29,863 bases of DNA from Parvularcula sp963922235 (GCA_963922235.1 CAWUIJ010000024.1:1-29863); one strand, 5' to 3'. Counted from the first letter of the stretch, positions 15,835 through 23,739 are shown. Numbers and translations are program-made. Notes: generated from the letters alone by a model not told the origin.

Positions 15835-17829
15835 ATGGCACCCAATACAACACGCCGCCCACCGCAAGATACAAGGAAAATTGGGCAGCATCATCCGTAT
15901 ACACGCGTATTACGCACACTTGCCGCCGGGGCGGTGATCCTGGCGCCGGTGCTTGTTGCTGCCACTATGGAGGCCAGCGCCCAATCCTGGTCACAGACTA
16001 TGGGGCAGAGCAACGTTTATGGCCATCACAACCCCTTTCAGGGGATGACGCTCCGCGCCGCGATTGGCGGGGGCATGGCCGGGATGGCGGTCGGGCTTTT
16101 GACCGCTGGGCTTCGGCTTTTGCTCTCCCGCCATGGGTGGAAAGTGGCCACAGTGATCCTCACACTGGTCATCCTTGTGGGGGAGAGAGCGGAAAGCCCA
16201 ACCACCACCGGCATGATGTCGGTGCTCTCAGCCATCATCTCGTTTTATGCGGGCATGGCGATCGTGGCGGCGCTGTTCCTTAGGGTCACACCGCAAACGG
16301 AGCTTCCCAACGTCTTTGGAACCTCGCGCTGGGCGAGCCTCGCTGATCTTAAGGCCTGGGGGTTGTTGCGGCGCGCGCCGATGGGCCGGACGCTGGAGAA
16401 CACCGGGCACGATGGGCTGTTCTTGGGGCTTAGCCAGATGAGCGGCGAAGCCATCGTCTATCCCGGCGATATGCATGCGCTCACCATTGCCCCCACCCGG
16501 ACGGGTAAGGATCAATGCCAGATCCTGCCCAATCTTGAGCGCTCAGAAAGCTCAATGCTGGTGATCGATCCCAAGGGCGAGTCGACACGGCGGACACTCG
16601 CGCGCCGACTTGAGCTTGGCGGGAGAGCCATTGCCATCGATCCGTGGTCGATCACAACCGAGGCCGACAAACACGGCCCCGGGATCGATCCCCGGCATAT
16701 CGGCAGGTTCAATCCCTTGGATGTGCTGAGGGCCGATGATCCCGACCTTCCCACCGATACGATGATCTTGGCCGATGCCTTGATCATCCCCTCCAAGAGC
16801 GAGCCGCATTGGTCCAACGAAGCCGCTGCACTCCTGCACGGGATTATCCTCTACCTCGTGACCGAGCCAAGGGAGGCCGGGCAGCGGCATCTGGGCCGTA
16901 TGCGGGATATCTTGTGCTTGCCGCCCGCACAGCCCGTGAATGAAGACGAGCGTGAGGACGAGCATGCGGAAGATAGGAGAGAGGAAGGCACGCTACCGGA
17001 TCTCACCGACACCTTCGATGAAATCCTGGCCCGTATGATGGCAAGCGATCATAAGCTCGTCCAATCCGCCGCACACCGCATCATGCAAAAGCACCCGCGG
17101 GAGCGCTCGAGCGTGATCTCCACCGCCCAGGCCAACACCCATTTCTTGGACAGTCCTGCGATCCGTGAAAGCTTGGAGGTCTCAGACTTTTCGTTTGCTG
17201 ACATGAAGGGGGAGGCACCGATCACTGTCTATCTCGCGCTCCCGCTCGACCGGCTACCAAGCTTCAGCCGCTGGCTCCGGCTCTTGGTCAGCACAGCCCT
17301 CATGCAGCTCACCCGGACGCCGTCCTTGGATGGTGCGCCGCCTGTACGCATGATCCTCAATGAGTTCGCAGCGCTCGGTAAGCTCGAAGCGGTCGAGACC
17401 GCCTTCGGGACCATGGCCGGGCTCGGTGTGCAGCTTTGGGTTATCACGCAAGACCTCTCCCAGCTTATGCGGCTTTACGGAGAGCATGGCTGGCAGACAT
17501 TTGTGGCGAATGCGGGCGCGTTCTCCTACTTCGGCTCGCGGGATCACGCGACCGCCAAGTATGCGGAGCATCTGACCGGCATGGCCACGCTCAAGAAACG
17601 CTCGATCTCCTTCGGCCAGAACTGGAGCCGCGGCGGCAGCGCAGGCGCGCAGGGCGGGGGCTCCAACTGGTCCAGCGGGGAAAACGAGAGCATCACCATC
17701 GATGACGTCCAGCGCCCGCTCGCCTTCGCCGATGAGCTCATGACCCTCGACCGCGACCAGCAGCTCATCTTCATCGAAAACCGAAACCCCATCCTCGCCA
17801 GAAAATGGTGGTGGTACAAAAACGCCTGA
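15835..17829 (+). CDS. VirD4/TraG-like type IV coupling protein
   Basis: A 664-residue membrane ATPase that would link the relaxase-DNA complex to a secretion channel. Three or four hydrophobic segments lie in the first 150 residues (about 26-45, 72-95, 103-116, 127-149). The Walker A motif is APTRTGKDQ (Lys225), followed by MLVIDPKGE. The Walker B position reads MILNEFAALG: Asn509-Glu510 replaces the usual Asp-Glu. WVITQDLSQL and a glycine/serine-rich stretch come later. GGAG precedes the chosen ATG, which starts just before the first membrane segment. No VirB-type channel genes accompany it, so a helper element must supply the channel. Confidence 0.85.
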   Translation: MAPNTTRRPPQDTRKIGQHHPYTRVLRTLAAGAVILAPVLVAATMEASAQSWSQTMGQSNVYGHHNPFQGMTLRAAIGGGMAGMAVGLLTAGLRLLLSRHGWKVATVILTLVILVGERAESPTTTGMMSVLSAIISFYAGMAIVAALFLRVTPQTELPNVFGTSRWASLADLKAWGLLRRAPMGRTLENTGHDGLFLGLSQMSGEAIVYPGDMHALTIAPTRTGKDQCQILPNLERSESSMLVIDPKGESTRRTLARRLELGGRAIAIDPWSITTEADKHGPGIDPRHIGRFNPLDVLRADDPDLPTDTMILADALIIPSKSEPHWSNEAAALLHGIILYLVTEPREAGQRHLGRMRDILCLPPAQPVNEDEREDEHAEDRREEGTLPDLTDTFDEILARMMASDHKLVQSAAHRIMQKHPRERSSVISTAQANTHFLDSPAIRESLEVSDFSFADMKGEAPITVYLALPLDRLPSFSRWLRLLVSTALMQLTRTPSLDGAPPVRMILNEFAALGKLEAVETAFGTMAGLGVQLWVITQDLSQLMRLYGEHGWQTFVANAGAFSYFGSRDHATAKYAEHLTGMATLKKRSISFGQNWSRGGSAGAQGGGSNWSSGENESITIDDVQRPLAFADELMTLDRDQQLIFIENRNPILARKWWWYKNA

Positions 17830-17836
17830 CCCCAAC

Positions 17837-17877
17837 CATCAAAGCCCGCTGATACATCAGCGGGCTATTCTTTGATG
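17837..17877 (+). terminator. Long hairpin terminator after the coupling protein
   Basis: The stem pairs CATCAAAG-CCCGCTGA with TCAGCGGG-CT(ATT)CTTTGATG around a TACA loop: 16 paired bases with a small bulge. It begins 8 bases after the stop codon. The U-tract is short, but the inner 10-bp GC-rich stem followed by ATTCTTT fits an intrinsic terminator, and the symmetry could also stop transcripts from the opposite side. Confidence 0.75.
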
Positions 17878-18031
17878 CCCGCAGCTGTCCAATTGCGGTC
17901 ATTGAGTGGTCAATCATTGCTTGGCAGCATCAAAACGCAAACAATAGGTCAAACAGTCAGATGATGGGAGTTATGGAATCTAGTGAGAAGGTCAATACAC
18001 TCCCATTTCAAGACTTTGCAGCAAGATTCAT

Positions 18032-18796
18032 TCAATATTCTATACGAATAGCCTCACTTAAAGAGAATAGGTTTATAGCTAGGTCTGGCAATATGGTCGA
18101 TGGAGCGCGAAAAACGCAGTAAGTCTTCAATGCTCGTAAACGCTCCTCGTCAATTGGCTGAATTAATGATTCATCGCGGATCTTCTGAAGACCTAATTTA
18201 ATCGTGGGCTTAGACTTAATGTACTCTGAGATGTCTGATAGAGATTGGGGAAATTTTGCATATTTAGTCTTAGAGGATAAAATATTAGCGATATTTATGA
18301 GGGGAACAGTAGCGAGTCGATTTTTTTGCCAAATGGTAAGATCACTTCCAACCAAATCAATTGTTTCGATAGCGCGTATGATCGGTCTCGTTGGGGAGTT
18401 AATTTGAAGCGCTTGATCTTCGATAAAAATTGGAACTGAACTAGGACTATCGATTATTGCCACCGCTAAAAGCGCCCCTCCCAAGTGGGCGTTTATTGCA
18501 TCTTCATTTCGACCTGTCAGTTTAAAAGCATGTGCAAGCGCGTCATTATTCTCCTTATGTGCTAGCTGGATAGCGCTGTTGAAATATTTTCTTGGTGAAA
18601 AAATTAAAATATCTAACCTCAATAAATGAAGGCGAATTCTGCGTACTATATACAAATTGATTGAATGAAAATTTGATATTAACTTAATAAATGCTGTTTT
18701 TATTATTTTTAATCTATTTAAAGATAAAACTGCTGCTAATATACCGAATATAACGCCTATAGATTGTATCCACTTATGGACATCTATATTTTCCAT
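18032..18796 (-). CDS. Unknown membrane-anchored protein in AT-rich cargo
   Basis: A 254-residue protein I do not recognise. Residues about 10-26 form a hydrophobic helix (SIGVIFGILAAVLSL), followed by a basic amphipathic stretch (about 30-75) and a mostly helical, soluble C-terminal part with no catalytic motif I can name. Codons are strongly A/T-biased (ATT, AAA, AAT), unlike the GC-rich transfer genes on both sides, so it was probably acquired separately. It stands alone: the coupling-protein terminator is on one side and more than 300 bases without a gene on the other. A defence or immunity role is conceivable from the setting, but no direct evidence supports it. Confidence 0.65.
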   Translation of the reverse strand: MENIDVHKWIQSIGVIFGILAAVLSLNRLKIIKTAFIKLISNFHSINLYIVRRIRLHLLRLDILIFSPRKYFNSAIQLAHKENNDALAHAFKLTGRNEDAINAHLGGALLAVAIIDSPSSVPIFIEDQALQINSPTRPIIRAIETIDLVGSDLTIWQKNRLATVPLINIANILSSKTKYAKFPQSLSDISEYIKSKPTIKLGLQKIRDESLIQPIDEERLRALKTYCVFRAPSTILPDLAINLFSLSEAIRIEY

Positions 18797-19138
18797 GACT
18801 ACGAGTTTTACCCAAATCCATTGAATCTACGCTACTGGAAATCCAACAAAGCAAGCTTCGTTTTTGACACGATTAGCTATCAATCGAGCTGATTTCAAGA
18901 GTTATGAACAACAGCAACCAATGTCGCCGTTCGCTTCTTACGAAGCCGGGCTATGGCCCGAGCTGCCGTTTTGGGCGAGAAAAGGACCCTGCACTTCAAC
19001 TGCGATGTGCGCAGACGGGGCAATAAGAAAGGGTGGGTTTTGTCCCACCGAAGTAGCGACAATCCTTGCCGCTTAAGTGGACGTGGATTGTGACCCCCAG
19101 CGACGGCTAATACAGACAAGAATTACCGGTAGAGCTTA
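18797..19138. other. Intergenic stretch with no supported gene
   Basis: Frames on both strands here lack ribosome sites and ATG starts of quality. The notable content is the palindrome at 19032-19050, which recurs near 26050. The composition changes from AT-rich to GC-rich near 18940, marking the edge of the cargo island. Confidence 0.5.
19032..19050. repeat. Palindromic repeat, copy 1
   Basis: GGTGGGTTTTGTCCCACCG is a hairpin with 6-bp arms. It differs by one base from copy 2 at 26050-26068. See the finding on this pair. Confidence 0.6.
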
Positions 19139-19483
19139 TCATATTCCCATTCCCTGCGCACGTCCTTTCCGTTGCACCGATTGCTGCGCTTTTTTGTAGG
19201 CGTCTTGCTCCCGCTTGATCTGCGCGGTTTTGGCTTCGGCGGCGACCTTTCGATCGACCTCTTTGGCCATCATGCCGAGTTTGCCTCGTTGTGGGTGAGG
19301 GCGGGGCGTGGACTGGGCGATTTCCTTTTTTGCGGCACTTTGTTTGGCGTTGGTTGCCTCAGAAAACTTGACCTTGGCACGGCTGAGATCAGCCTTACGC
19401 ATTTGGAGGTCATGATCCGTCTTGGAGTACTGGGATCGTGCCCCTTGCATCGCTGGTTGCTTCTGGCGTTCGCGCTCATCCAT
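19139..19483 (-). CDS. Small basic, coiled-coil-like hypothetical protein
   Basis: 114 residues, very rich in Lys, Arg, Gln and Ala, with no hydrophobic core; most of it should be helical or disordered. The clear ribosome site AGGAGTGATACG before the ATG supports a real gene. No family is recognised. The base composition matches the element backbone rather than the AT-rich cargo. Such Lys/Gln-rich proteins occur in mobilization regions, but a DNA-binding role is only a guess. Confidence 0.55.
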   Translation of the reverse strand: MDERERQKQPAMQGARSQYSKTDHDLQMRKADLSRAKVKFSEATNAKQSAAKKEIAQSTPRPHPQRGKLGMMAKEVDRKVAAEAKTAQIKREQDAYKKAQQSVQRKGRAQGMGI

Positions 19484-19558
19484 CGTATCACTCCTGAAGT
19501 CACTTCAGGGTCATTATGGGTCACGTGGTCCGATCACTTGGGCGACTTATTCATAAAA

Positions 19559-19807
19559 TCAGGGTACTACATGTCGTACACAGATATTCGATCTAAAGAT
19601 CGCAAGGTGTGCGCTGGGTAGTACATCTTCGATGACTGCCAGCGCGACCTTGGCAAGGGGAACCCGCTGCGCGTCCCCCGTTGCATCCCCTCCGGCTATG
19701 GCGGGCCTGAAGCATTGAGCCTCTGACCCACCAGCGAAACGTTCCCGCGTTTCATCCCGGCCAACATCTTGCTGTTGGATCGCGCCTATGCGGCGCCGCT
19801 CAGTCAT
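19559..19807 (-). CDS. Small hypothetical protein, possibly a remnant
   Basis: 82 codons from an ATG with GGAAGG four bases upstream, overlapping the end of the broken gene before it (19800-19994) by 8 bases. That is operon-like spacing behind the ribbon-helix-helix gene. The sequence (ERFAGGSEAQCFRPAIAGG... then ALAVIEDVLPSAHLAIF) has no recognised domain, and the last residues run into sequence that looks non-coding. It may be a degraded gene. Confidence 0.3.
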   Translation of the reverse strand: MTERRRIGAIQQQDVGRDETRERFAGGSEAQCFRPAIAGGDATGDAQRVPLAKVALAVIEDVLPSAHLAIFRSNICVRHVVP

Positions 19808-19994
19808 CGAGCCTTCCCGCCGCCGGTAGACCGTATCGCCGGTCAATCACTCGCAGCGTCTTACCGCTGCACCGCGCATTTTCTTCTTTGTATGAAGGCG
19901 CTTCACTCGGGCCCTGCCATCAACCAGTCAAGCCGTGTGCGGCATGCCGCTCGGCTTGTGCTCGGATGCAGACCAGTAGTCCTACAACAACCAT
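19800..19994 (-). pseudogene. Small single-helix protein gene interrupted by TGA
   Basis: An ATG with AGGGGGA close before it starts a hydrophobic N-terminus (MVVVGLLVCIRAQAERHA). TGA stops the frame at codon 25. The same frame then continues for 39 codons (WQGPSEAPSYKEENARCSGK...) to a TGA that overlaps the next small gene. The continuity suggests one 64-residue protein broken by a nonsense change, probably CGA to TGA. It lies 30 bases after the ribbon-helix-helix gene, in the same direction. Confidence 0.4.
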
Positions 19995-20024
19995 TCCCCC
20001 TGGCTGCTCACCAAGAAGCAAGTG

Positions 20025-20189
20025 CTACTTCTTCAGCCGTTCCCGCCGTTGGATCTCTCGATCCACGGCTTCGCGGATGAAATCGGTCCGGTCTTCCTTC
20101 TCCCGATCGATCAGCGGCTCGATACGATCAAACGTGCCAGCGCGGAAGCTGGCCTGCGTTTTCTCTGGGTAGGTTTTTCGGCGCGGCAT
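20025..20189 (-). CDS. Ribbon-helix-helix DNA-binding protein (CopG/Arc type)
   Basis: A 54-residue protein. The basic start MPRRKTYPEKTQASFRAGTF gives the DNA-contacting strand, followed by two helices (FDRIEPLIDREK and RTDFIREAVDREIQRRERLKK): the classic RHH layout, where RTDFIREAV is very typical of the second helix. Such proteins bind as dimers and often repress their own promoter. An unusually repeat-rich region (20227-20290) lies immediately upstream and is the likely operator. No toxin partner is obvious next to it; the gene after it is broken. The ribosome site is weak. Confidence 0.7.
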   Translation of the reverse strand: MPRRKTYPEKTQASFRAGTFDRIEPLIDREKEDRTDFIREAVDREIQRRERLKK

Positions 20190-20226
20190 CCCACGGAGAT
20201 GCCCAAGAAAAACACTTTCACAAAAC

Positions 20227-20290
20227 GCATATACATATACGATACGATATGCAATAAGGTATCGATAATGGTCGCCATGACCTTATCGAT
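20227..20290. promoter_or_regulatory. Divergent operator/promoter region with two nested inverted repeats
   Basis: An AT-rich island between the ribbon-helix-helix gene (minus) and a small plus-strand frame. Repeat 1 is GCATAT (20227-20232) with ATATGC (20247-20252). Repeat 2 has 12-base arms, ATCGATAA-(T)-GGTC (20261-20273) against GACC-TTATCGAT (20279-20290), around GCCAT, with one bulged base. Short direct copies of ATAC/GATAC also occur. This is the kind of arrangement bound by RHH regulators, so autoregulation is likely. Confidence 0.55.
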
Positions 20291-20320
20291 GTTAGACAGC
20301 CACTTGTGAGGGGCGCCTTT

Positions 20321-20422
20321 ATGAAGACCACAGCTCGGCCACAGCTTGAAAGTGCGCGGGGTTTTGCAACCGAACACACGAATCTGAACCTCCGCGATTC
20401 GTCGGGCGAGGCGAGCTCATGA
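20321..20422 (+). CDS. Possible 33-residue protein
   Basis: An ATG preceded by GAGGGG at about 8 bases opens a 33-codon polar frame whose stop overlaps the ATG of the next small frame (ATGA). The spacing looks like a small operon divergent from the ribbon-helix-helix gene. No homologue is recognised and it could be chance. Confidence 0.3.
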   Translation: MKTTARPQLESARGFATEHTNLNLRDSSGEASS

Positions 20423-20558
20423 TCGCGGCGCTATTCATCGGTCTTGTCGTGGCAGCCGTGTTGGCTTGCGTGGTGTCTTCTATGTCGGCGTGAGCATCGG
20501 CATCAACGCGATGGAGGCCGAGTACGAGCATCCAGGGCGCTCCGCTCACCAAAGATGA
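20419..20558 (+). pseudogene. Frameshifted small membrane protein
   Basis: The frame starts MIAALFIGLVVAAVLACVV, a membrane helix, and stops after 24 codons. Removing a duplicated TC near 20476 gives a continuous 45-residue protein continuing FYVGVSIGINAMEAEYEHPG to a TGA at 20556-20558. The smooth continuation of a helix plus polar tail supports a two-base insertion in a once functional gene. The starting ATG overlaps the preceding frame by four bases. Confidence 0.4.
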
Positions 20559-20767
20559 TGACTGGTCACTATGCATCTTAGGAGGGGTGTGCAGAGTGTT
20601 TGGGCTATGGCGACGGGAACCTCCCCGCAAGGGGCGCTGCGCTTAAACCCTTGCAGGCAGAACCCCTTTCGCCATCGCCAGGCCATACGCACACGCGGCT
20701 CCGAAGATGACTGTCCTGCCTTGTGAAAATGGAAGGGTCATTTATTTAAAATCAGCCTTGATAAAAT

Positions 20768-21556
20768 TTACCGCATCTCGCTATAAAGACTCGCCAGTTT
20801 TCGATTAATATCATCAAGATTAGAAACAGGTTGGGCAATTTTTTCATCAATTACTTGTTCAACACCTTTTCTTGTCGATTGAATATTGCTAACAAAAGCA
20901 AGTACTGATTTACCCTGAATTTTCGCTCGCTTGGCTGTATCAACGGTTGCGCTATTGGTAGAGCACTCAAAACATATGAAAACATCTGAAAGACATGAAA
21001 TAATTCGATCTCGTTGAAGTAGTCGTGTCTTATATTCCATGTTCTCTTGATGAATTAGTTCTTTATATTCAGACACAAATGCTCCAAACTGAAATATAGT
21101 TTTCGAGATAAAATTGGATGGTAATTCGTGTCCTAACAATCCAAAATTTACAGGGTTGGCTAGAATAGCAATGGTTCTCTCACAGCCGATACCGCTTTCT
21201 AACGCGCCTAAATGTGCGGCTAAATCGACACCGGGTACTCCACCAGACACAATGGTCTTGTTTGCGGAAGCCAAAGCGGTTGCAATACTAAAAACACAAT
21301 CGAATGTATCAACAGTTGGTGAGCGTGTTCCTCCAAAACCAACACGTTGTCGCTGGTCTGCAAACATAAAAGGGCTGGTTGAATAAAGACTGAATGGGAC
21401 TTCTAAATCCTTTACGGTATAACGTAAATTCTTCTTTTTCCATTTGTGAAAGAAATAATTGTTTTCTTGTAAGTTTTTTCTTACTTGATCATTTACGGTA
21501 ATATAGTAGGGGTTTTGAACTTTGAAGTCTGCAAACTGTCTTATTGGTTCTGGCAT
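20768..21556 (-). CDS. DprA/SLOG-like Rossmann-fold protein
   Basis: A 262-residue protein with a DprA (Smf)-type core: GFGGTRSP (73-80), SGGVPGVDLAAHLGAL (104-119, matching the DprA SGxAxGID-AH box), FVSEY (160-164), RDRIISCLSDVFICFE (182-197) and SATVDTAKRA (202-211). The natural-competence SAM and winged-helix domains of true DprA are absent, and a 70-residue unfamiliar N-terminus precedes the core. Members of this SLOG superfamily bind nucleotides or DNA and serve in conflict systems as nucleotide sensors. It is the last gene of an AT-rich three-gene operon and overlaps the membrane-protein gene by 16 bases. The exact ligand is unknown. Confidence 0.75.
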   Translation of the reverse strand: MPEPIRQFADFKVQNPYYITVNDQVRKNLQENNYFFHKWKKKNLRYTVKDLEVPFSLYSTSPFMFADQRQRVGFGGTRSPTVDTFDCVFSIATALASANKTIVSGGVPGVDLAAHLGALESGIGCERTIAILANPVNFGLLGHELPSNFISKTIFQFGAFVSEYKELIHQENMEYKTRLLQRDRIISCLSDVFICFECSTNSATVDTAKRAKIQGKSVLAFVSNIQSTRKGVEQVIDEKIAQPVSNLDDINRKLASLYSEMR

Positions 21557-22224
21557 CTAAATATGGCGTCCTCTGACAACTCAAGTCCAACTCGGATTTC
21601 ATAAACTAAATCGGTTTTAGGATTAAGTTCCTGTCCAAGTGGTGATAAACGCTCATTTGGTGAAAAAACATGGCTCTGTGCAACCCCACAGACAACGACT
21701 TGAATACGGCGCTCATTATCGGGAATCCGAACCTGGACCTTTCCATTTGCGTCACTTTCATGACTTTGTTCGTTTCCGAATGTTCCTCTGACGGTGATAG
21801 GAATTCCTTGCAGGACGCTATCCGTGCCATCTCGAACCCCATTTCGATTTCGATCGACAAACAGGTTGGCTAGCACAGTTTTAGACTGTTCATAAGGTTG
21901 TGTAGATGTCGATGATGGAGGCATTCCAAACCTCAGAAGAAAAACTAGGATCAATGACGTTGCAGACAAACCAGTTAAGGTAAGTGTGCTTACCATATCT
22001 CCATCACCCACGGATCTAACAACGAATAACCCTACGATAGTGACGGTGATTATCAAACCAAGCGCAGCAAACCATGGAAAACCCATTAAATCTTCAAGCC
22101 AACCAGCCGCAAACACTAAGATAATCTGCACAATGCCAATAAGCAGTGCGAGCAAATTATCAGTGGTAGAATCGGCTGATTTGATGGGATTTAAATGGTT
22201 GCTCAATGTATTTCCCGAAGACAT
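21541..22224 (-). CDS. Three-helix membrane protein with SdrD B-like / carboxypeptidase-regulatory-like domain
   Basis: 227 residues. Hydrophobic helices lie at about 24-43, 49-69 and 81-100. A beta-rich domain (about 115-185) follows, starting LFVDRNRNGVRDGTDSVLQGIPITVRG, which matches the calcium-binding DxNxxGxxD pattern of SdrD B-like repeats, with a carboxypeptidase regulatory-like continuation. With an odd number of helices the C-terminal domain may be outside if the N-terminus is inside. AGAGG lies 6 bases before the ATG. It sits 42 bases after the permease gene and overlaps the SLOG gene by 16 bases, so the three are likely produced together. No family name for the complete protein. 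Confidence 0.65.
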   Translation of the reverse strand: MSSGNTLSNHLNPIKSADSTTDNLLALLIGIVQIILVFAAGWLEDLMGFPWFAALGLIITVTIVGLFVVRSVGDGDMVSTLTLTGLSATSLILVFLLRFGMPPSSTSTQPYEQSKTVLANLFVDRNRNGVRDGTDSVLQGIPITVRGTFGNEQSHESDANGKVQVRIPDNERRIQVVVCGVAQSHVFSPNERLSPLGQELNPKTDLVYEIRVGLELSEDAIFRCQNQ

Positions 22225-22266
22225 TAAGAACCTCTTCTGACTTCCAATGCCTTAGATTTTTCTGTT

Positions 22267-23637
22267 TCAAGAATCTTGAAGAAGTCTGTCAAGAATCAAG
22301 GCGGTTAGGGCAGTAACGGCCATATTTGAGGTAACTATTCCAATCACTACAGTGCTTATATTCTGGCCAAGTGTTTGCGCTATATTAGCTTGAGTGTCTG
22401 GGTTAGAAAATACCGCAGGCAACGCAAACCCTAAGAAAAGCGCAAGCCCCATTATCGAGACGTTTCGCATAGAGTTGAGGTTGGCTTTAGACGCGTAGCG
22501 TATCCCCACTCCGGCAATCATCCCAAACAGGACGCAATAGAGTCCGCCCATTATTGGAGATGGGATCGTAGCAAGGAAACCTCCGACTTTGGGCAAAAGA
22601 CCAGCAATGATTAAAATAATGGCTCCAGCAATAATAACAACCCGTGATGCAATACCCGTAATTCCAACGACACCAATGTTTTCACTATAAGAGGTTGTGG
22701 GGTTGGCTCCAAATACACCAGCGAAGAAGCACGCGATGCCTTCGGCGAGAATACCACGATTCACTTGCTTTGGCTCGAGTAACCTTCCATCGGCACTCGT
22801 AATTTCATTTATTGCATTGTAATCCCCAATTGATTCAACCGTAGACACCAAGTATGCGATTATAAAGATCAAAACTATGTTGAAATCGAATCGGGGGAGG
22901 CCCCAAGGGAACATTTCCGGTAGGCGAAACCAAGATTGTTCAGCAACTTGACTGATTCGTACGGCCGATACGCTTTCGTCGGAAAAAACGCCTAACACGG
23001 TTAAAATTAGGCTGAATACCCACACTAAAAAGATTGCCAGCACAACAGGTACTGTTTTGATAGAAAAATTTGATGTCTCGCGGTTTGAAAGGCCTGTTAA
23101 GCCACGAATGCCAAAACTGAAAATTGCAATGAGGATAATTGTAAGCGAAGCGATCCACCAGTTGCCTGCGGCTTGCCCACCACCTGCGCCGAAGAGGGAT
23201 AAACCGATAACAATAACTGTTGGCCCTATGACCACAGGCGTTAATACTGACTGTAAACGTCCGGCAACCTGGGAAAAGCCTAAAAAGAATTGAATCACCG
23301 AACCAATCATGAAAGCGCCAGCAGCATACGCTAAGCCCTCGTTTCCAGAATACAAAGTAGATACGTAAAGCATAGCTGGTAGAAAAGCAAAAGAACTACC
23401 CTGAATTAATGGAAGTCGACTTCCAACGGTGACTTGCAAAAGTGTTGCAAATCCCATCACGAATAAAACACTAGATATCAACTTAGAAGTCTCTGAGGCA
23501 TCCAAGCCGTAAGCGCCAGCGATTATACTGGGCACGGCAACTGTAGCACCAAGCATTGTCAAAACGTGCTGAAGCCCAAATGCGGGCACCGATAGAGCCG
23601 GGGGCGCCTCGTTGAGGCCGTACTTGATTTCTGTCAT
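22267..23637 (-). CDS. NCS2 family nucleobase:cation symporter (uracil/xanthine permease-like)
   Basis: A 456-residue inner-membrane transporter with about 12-14 helices. PAFGLQHVLTMLGATVAVPSIIAG at the start and VESIGDYNAINEIT (central Glu) and TTSYSENIGVVGITGIASR (NCS2 signature region) are diagnostic. The family moves uracil, xanthine, urate or related bases with protons. The motif mixes uracil-type (SENIGV) and xanthine-type (TGIASR) features, so the substrate is undecided. GGAG sits 5-6 bases before the ATG, and a 13-base palindrome lies further upstream. It leads an AT-rich operon with the membrane/SdrD-like and SLOG genes, which is unusual company for a housekeeping permease. Confidence 0.85.
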   Translation of the reverse strand: MTEIKYGLNEAPPALSVPAFGLQHVLTMLGATVAVPSIIAGAYGLDASETSKLISSVLFVMGFATLLQVTVGSRLPLIQGSSFAFLPAMLYVSTLYSGNEGLAYAAGAFMIGSVIQFFLGFSQVAGRLQSVLTPVVIGPTVIVIGLSLFGAGGGQAAGNWWIASLTIILIAIFSFGIRGLTGLSNRETSNFSIKTVPVVLAIFLVWVFSLILTVLGVFSDESVSAVRISQVAEQSWFRLPEMFPWGLPRFDFNIVLIFIIAYLVSTVESIGDYNAINEITSADGRLLEPKQVNRGILAEGIACFFAGVFGANPTTSYSENIGVVGITGIASRVVIIAGAIILIIAGLLPKVGGFLATIPSPIMGGLYCVLFGMIAGVGIRYASKANLNSMRNVSIMGLALFLGFALPAVFSNPDTQANIAQTLGQNISTVVIGIVTSNMAVTALTALILDRLLQDS

Positions 23638-23663
23638 AAAAACTCCAAATTTATCTCATCTTA

Positions 23664-23676
23664 AGGTAAATTACCT
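23664..23676. promoter_or_regulatory. Palindrome upstream of the NCS2 operon
   Basis: AGGTAAATTACCT is a perfect 13-base palindrome ending about 27 bases before the permease ATG. It sits in the expected leader or operator position. No matching regulator is identified, and I see no purine-riboswitch-like fold. Confidence 0.4.
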
Positions 23677-23739
23677 GGAAAAGGAAGTGAGGAATTCGCA
23701 CGAGGATTCTCGTTTAGGAGTGGGCTTAATTCGAATCAA

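Noticed and set aside
18895..19119. Minus-strand frame of 74 codons after the small basic protein gene
   Set aside because: It needs a TTG start, has no ribosome site, and spans a palindrome. It looks like non-coding sequence.
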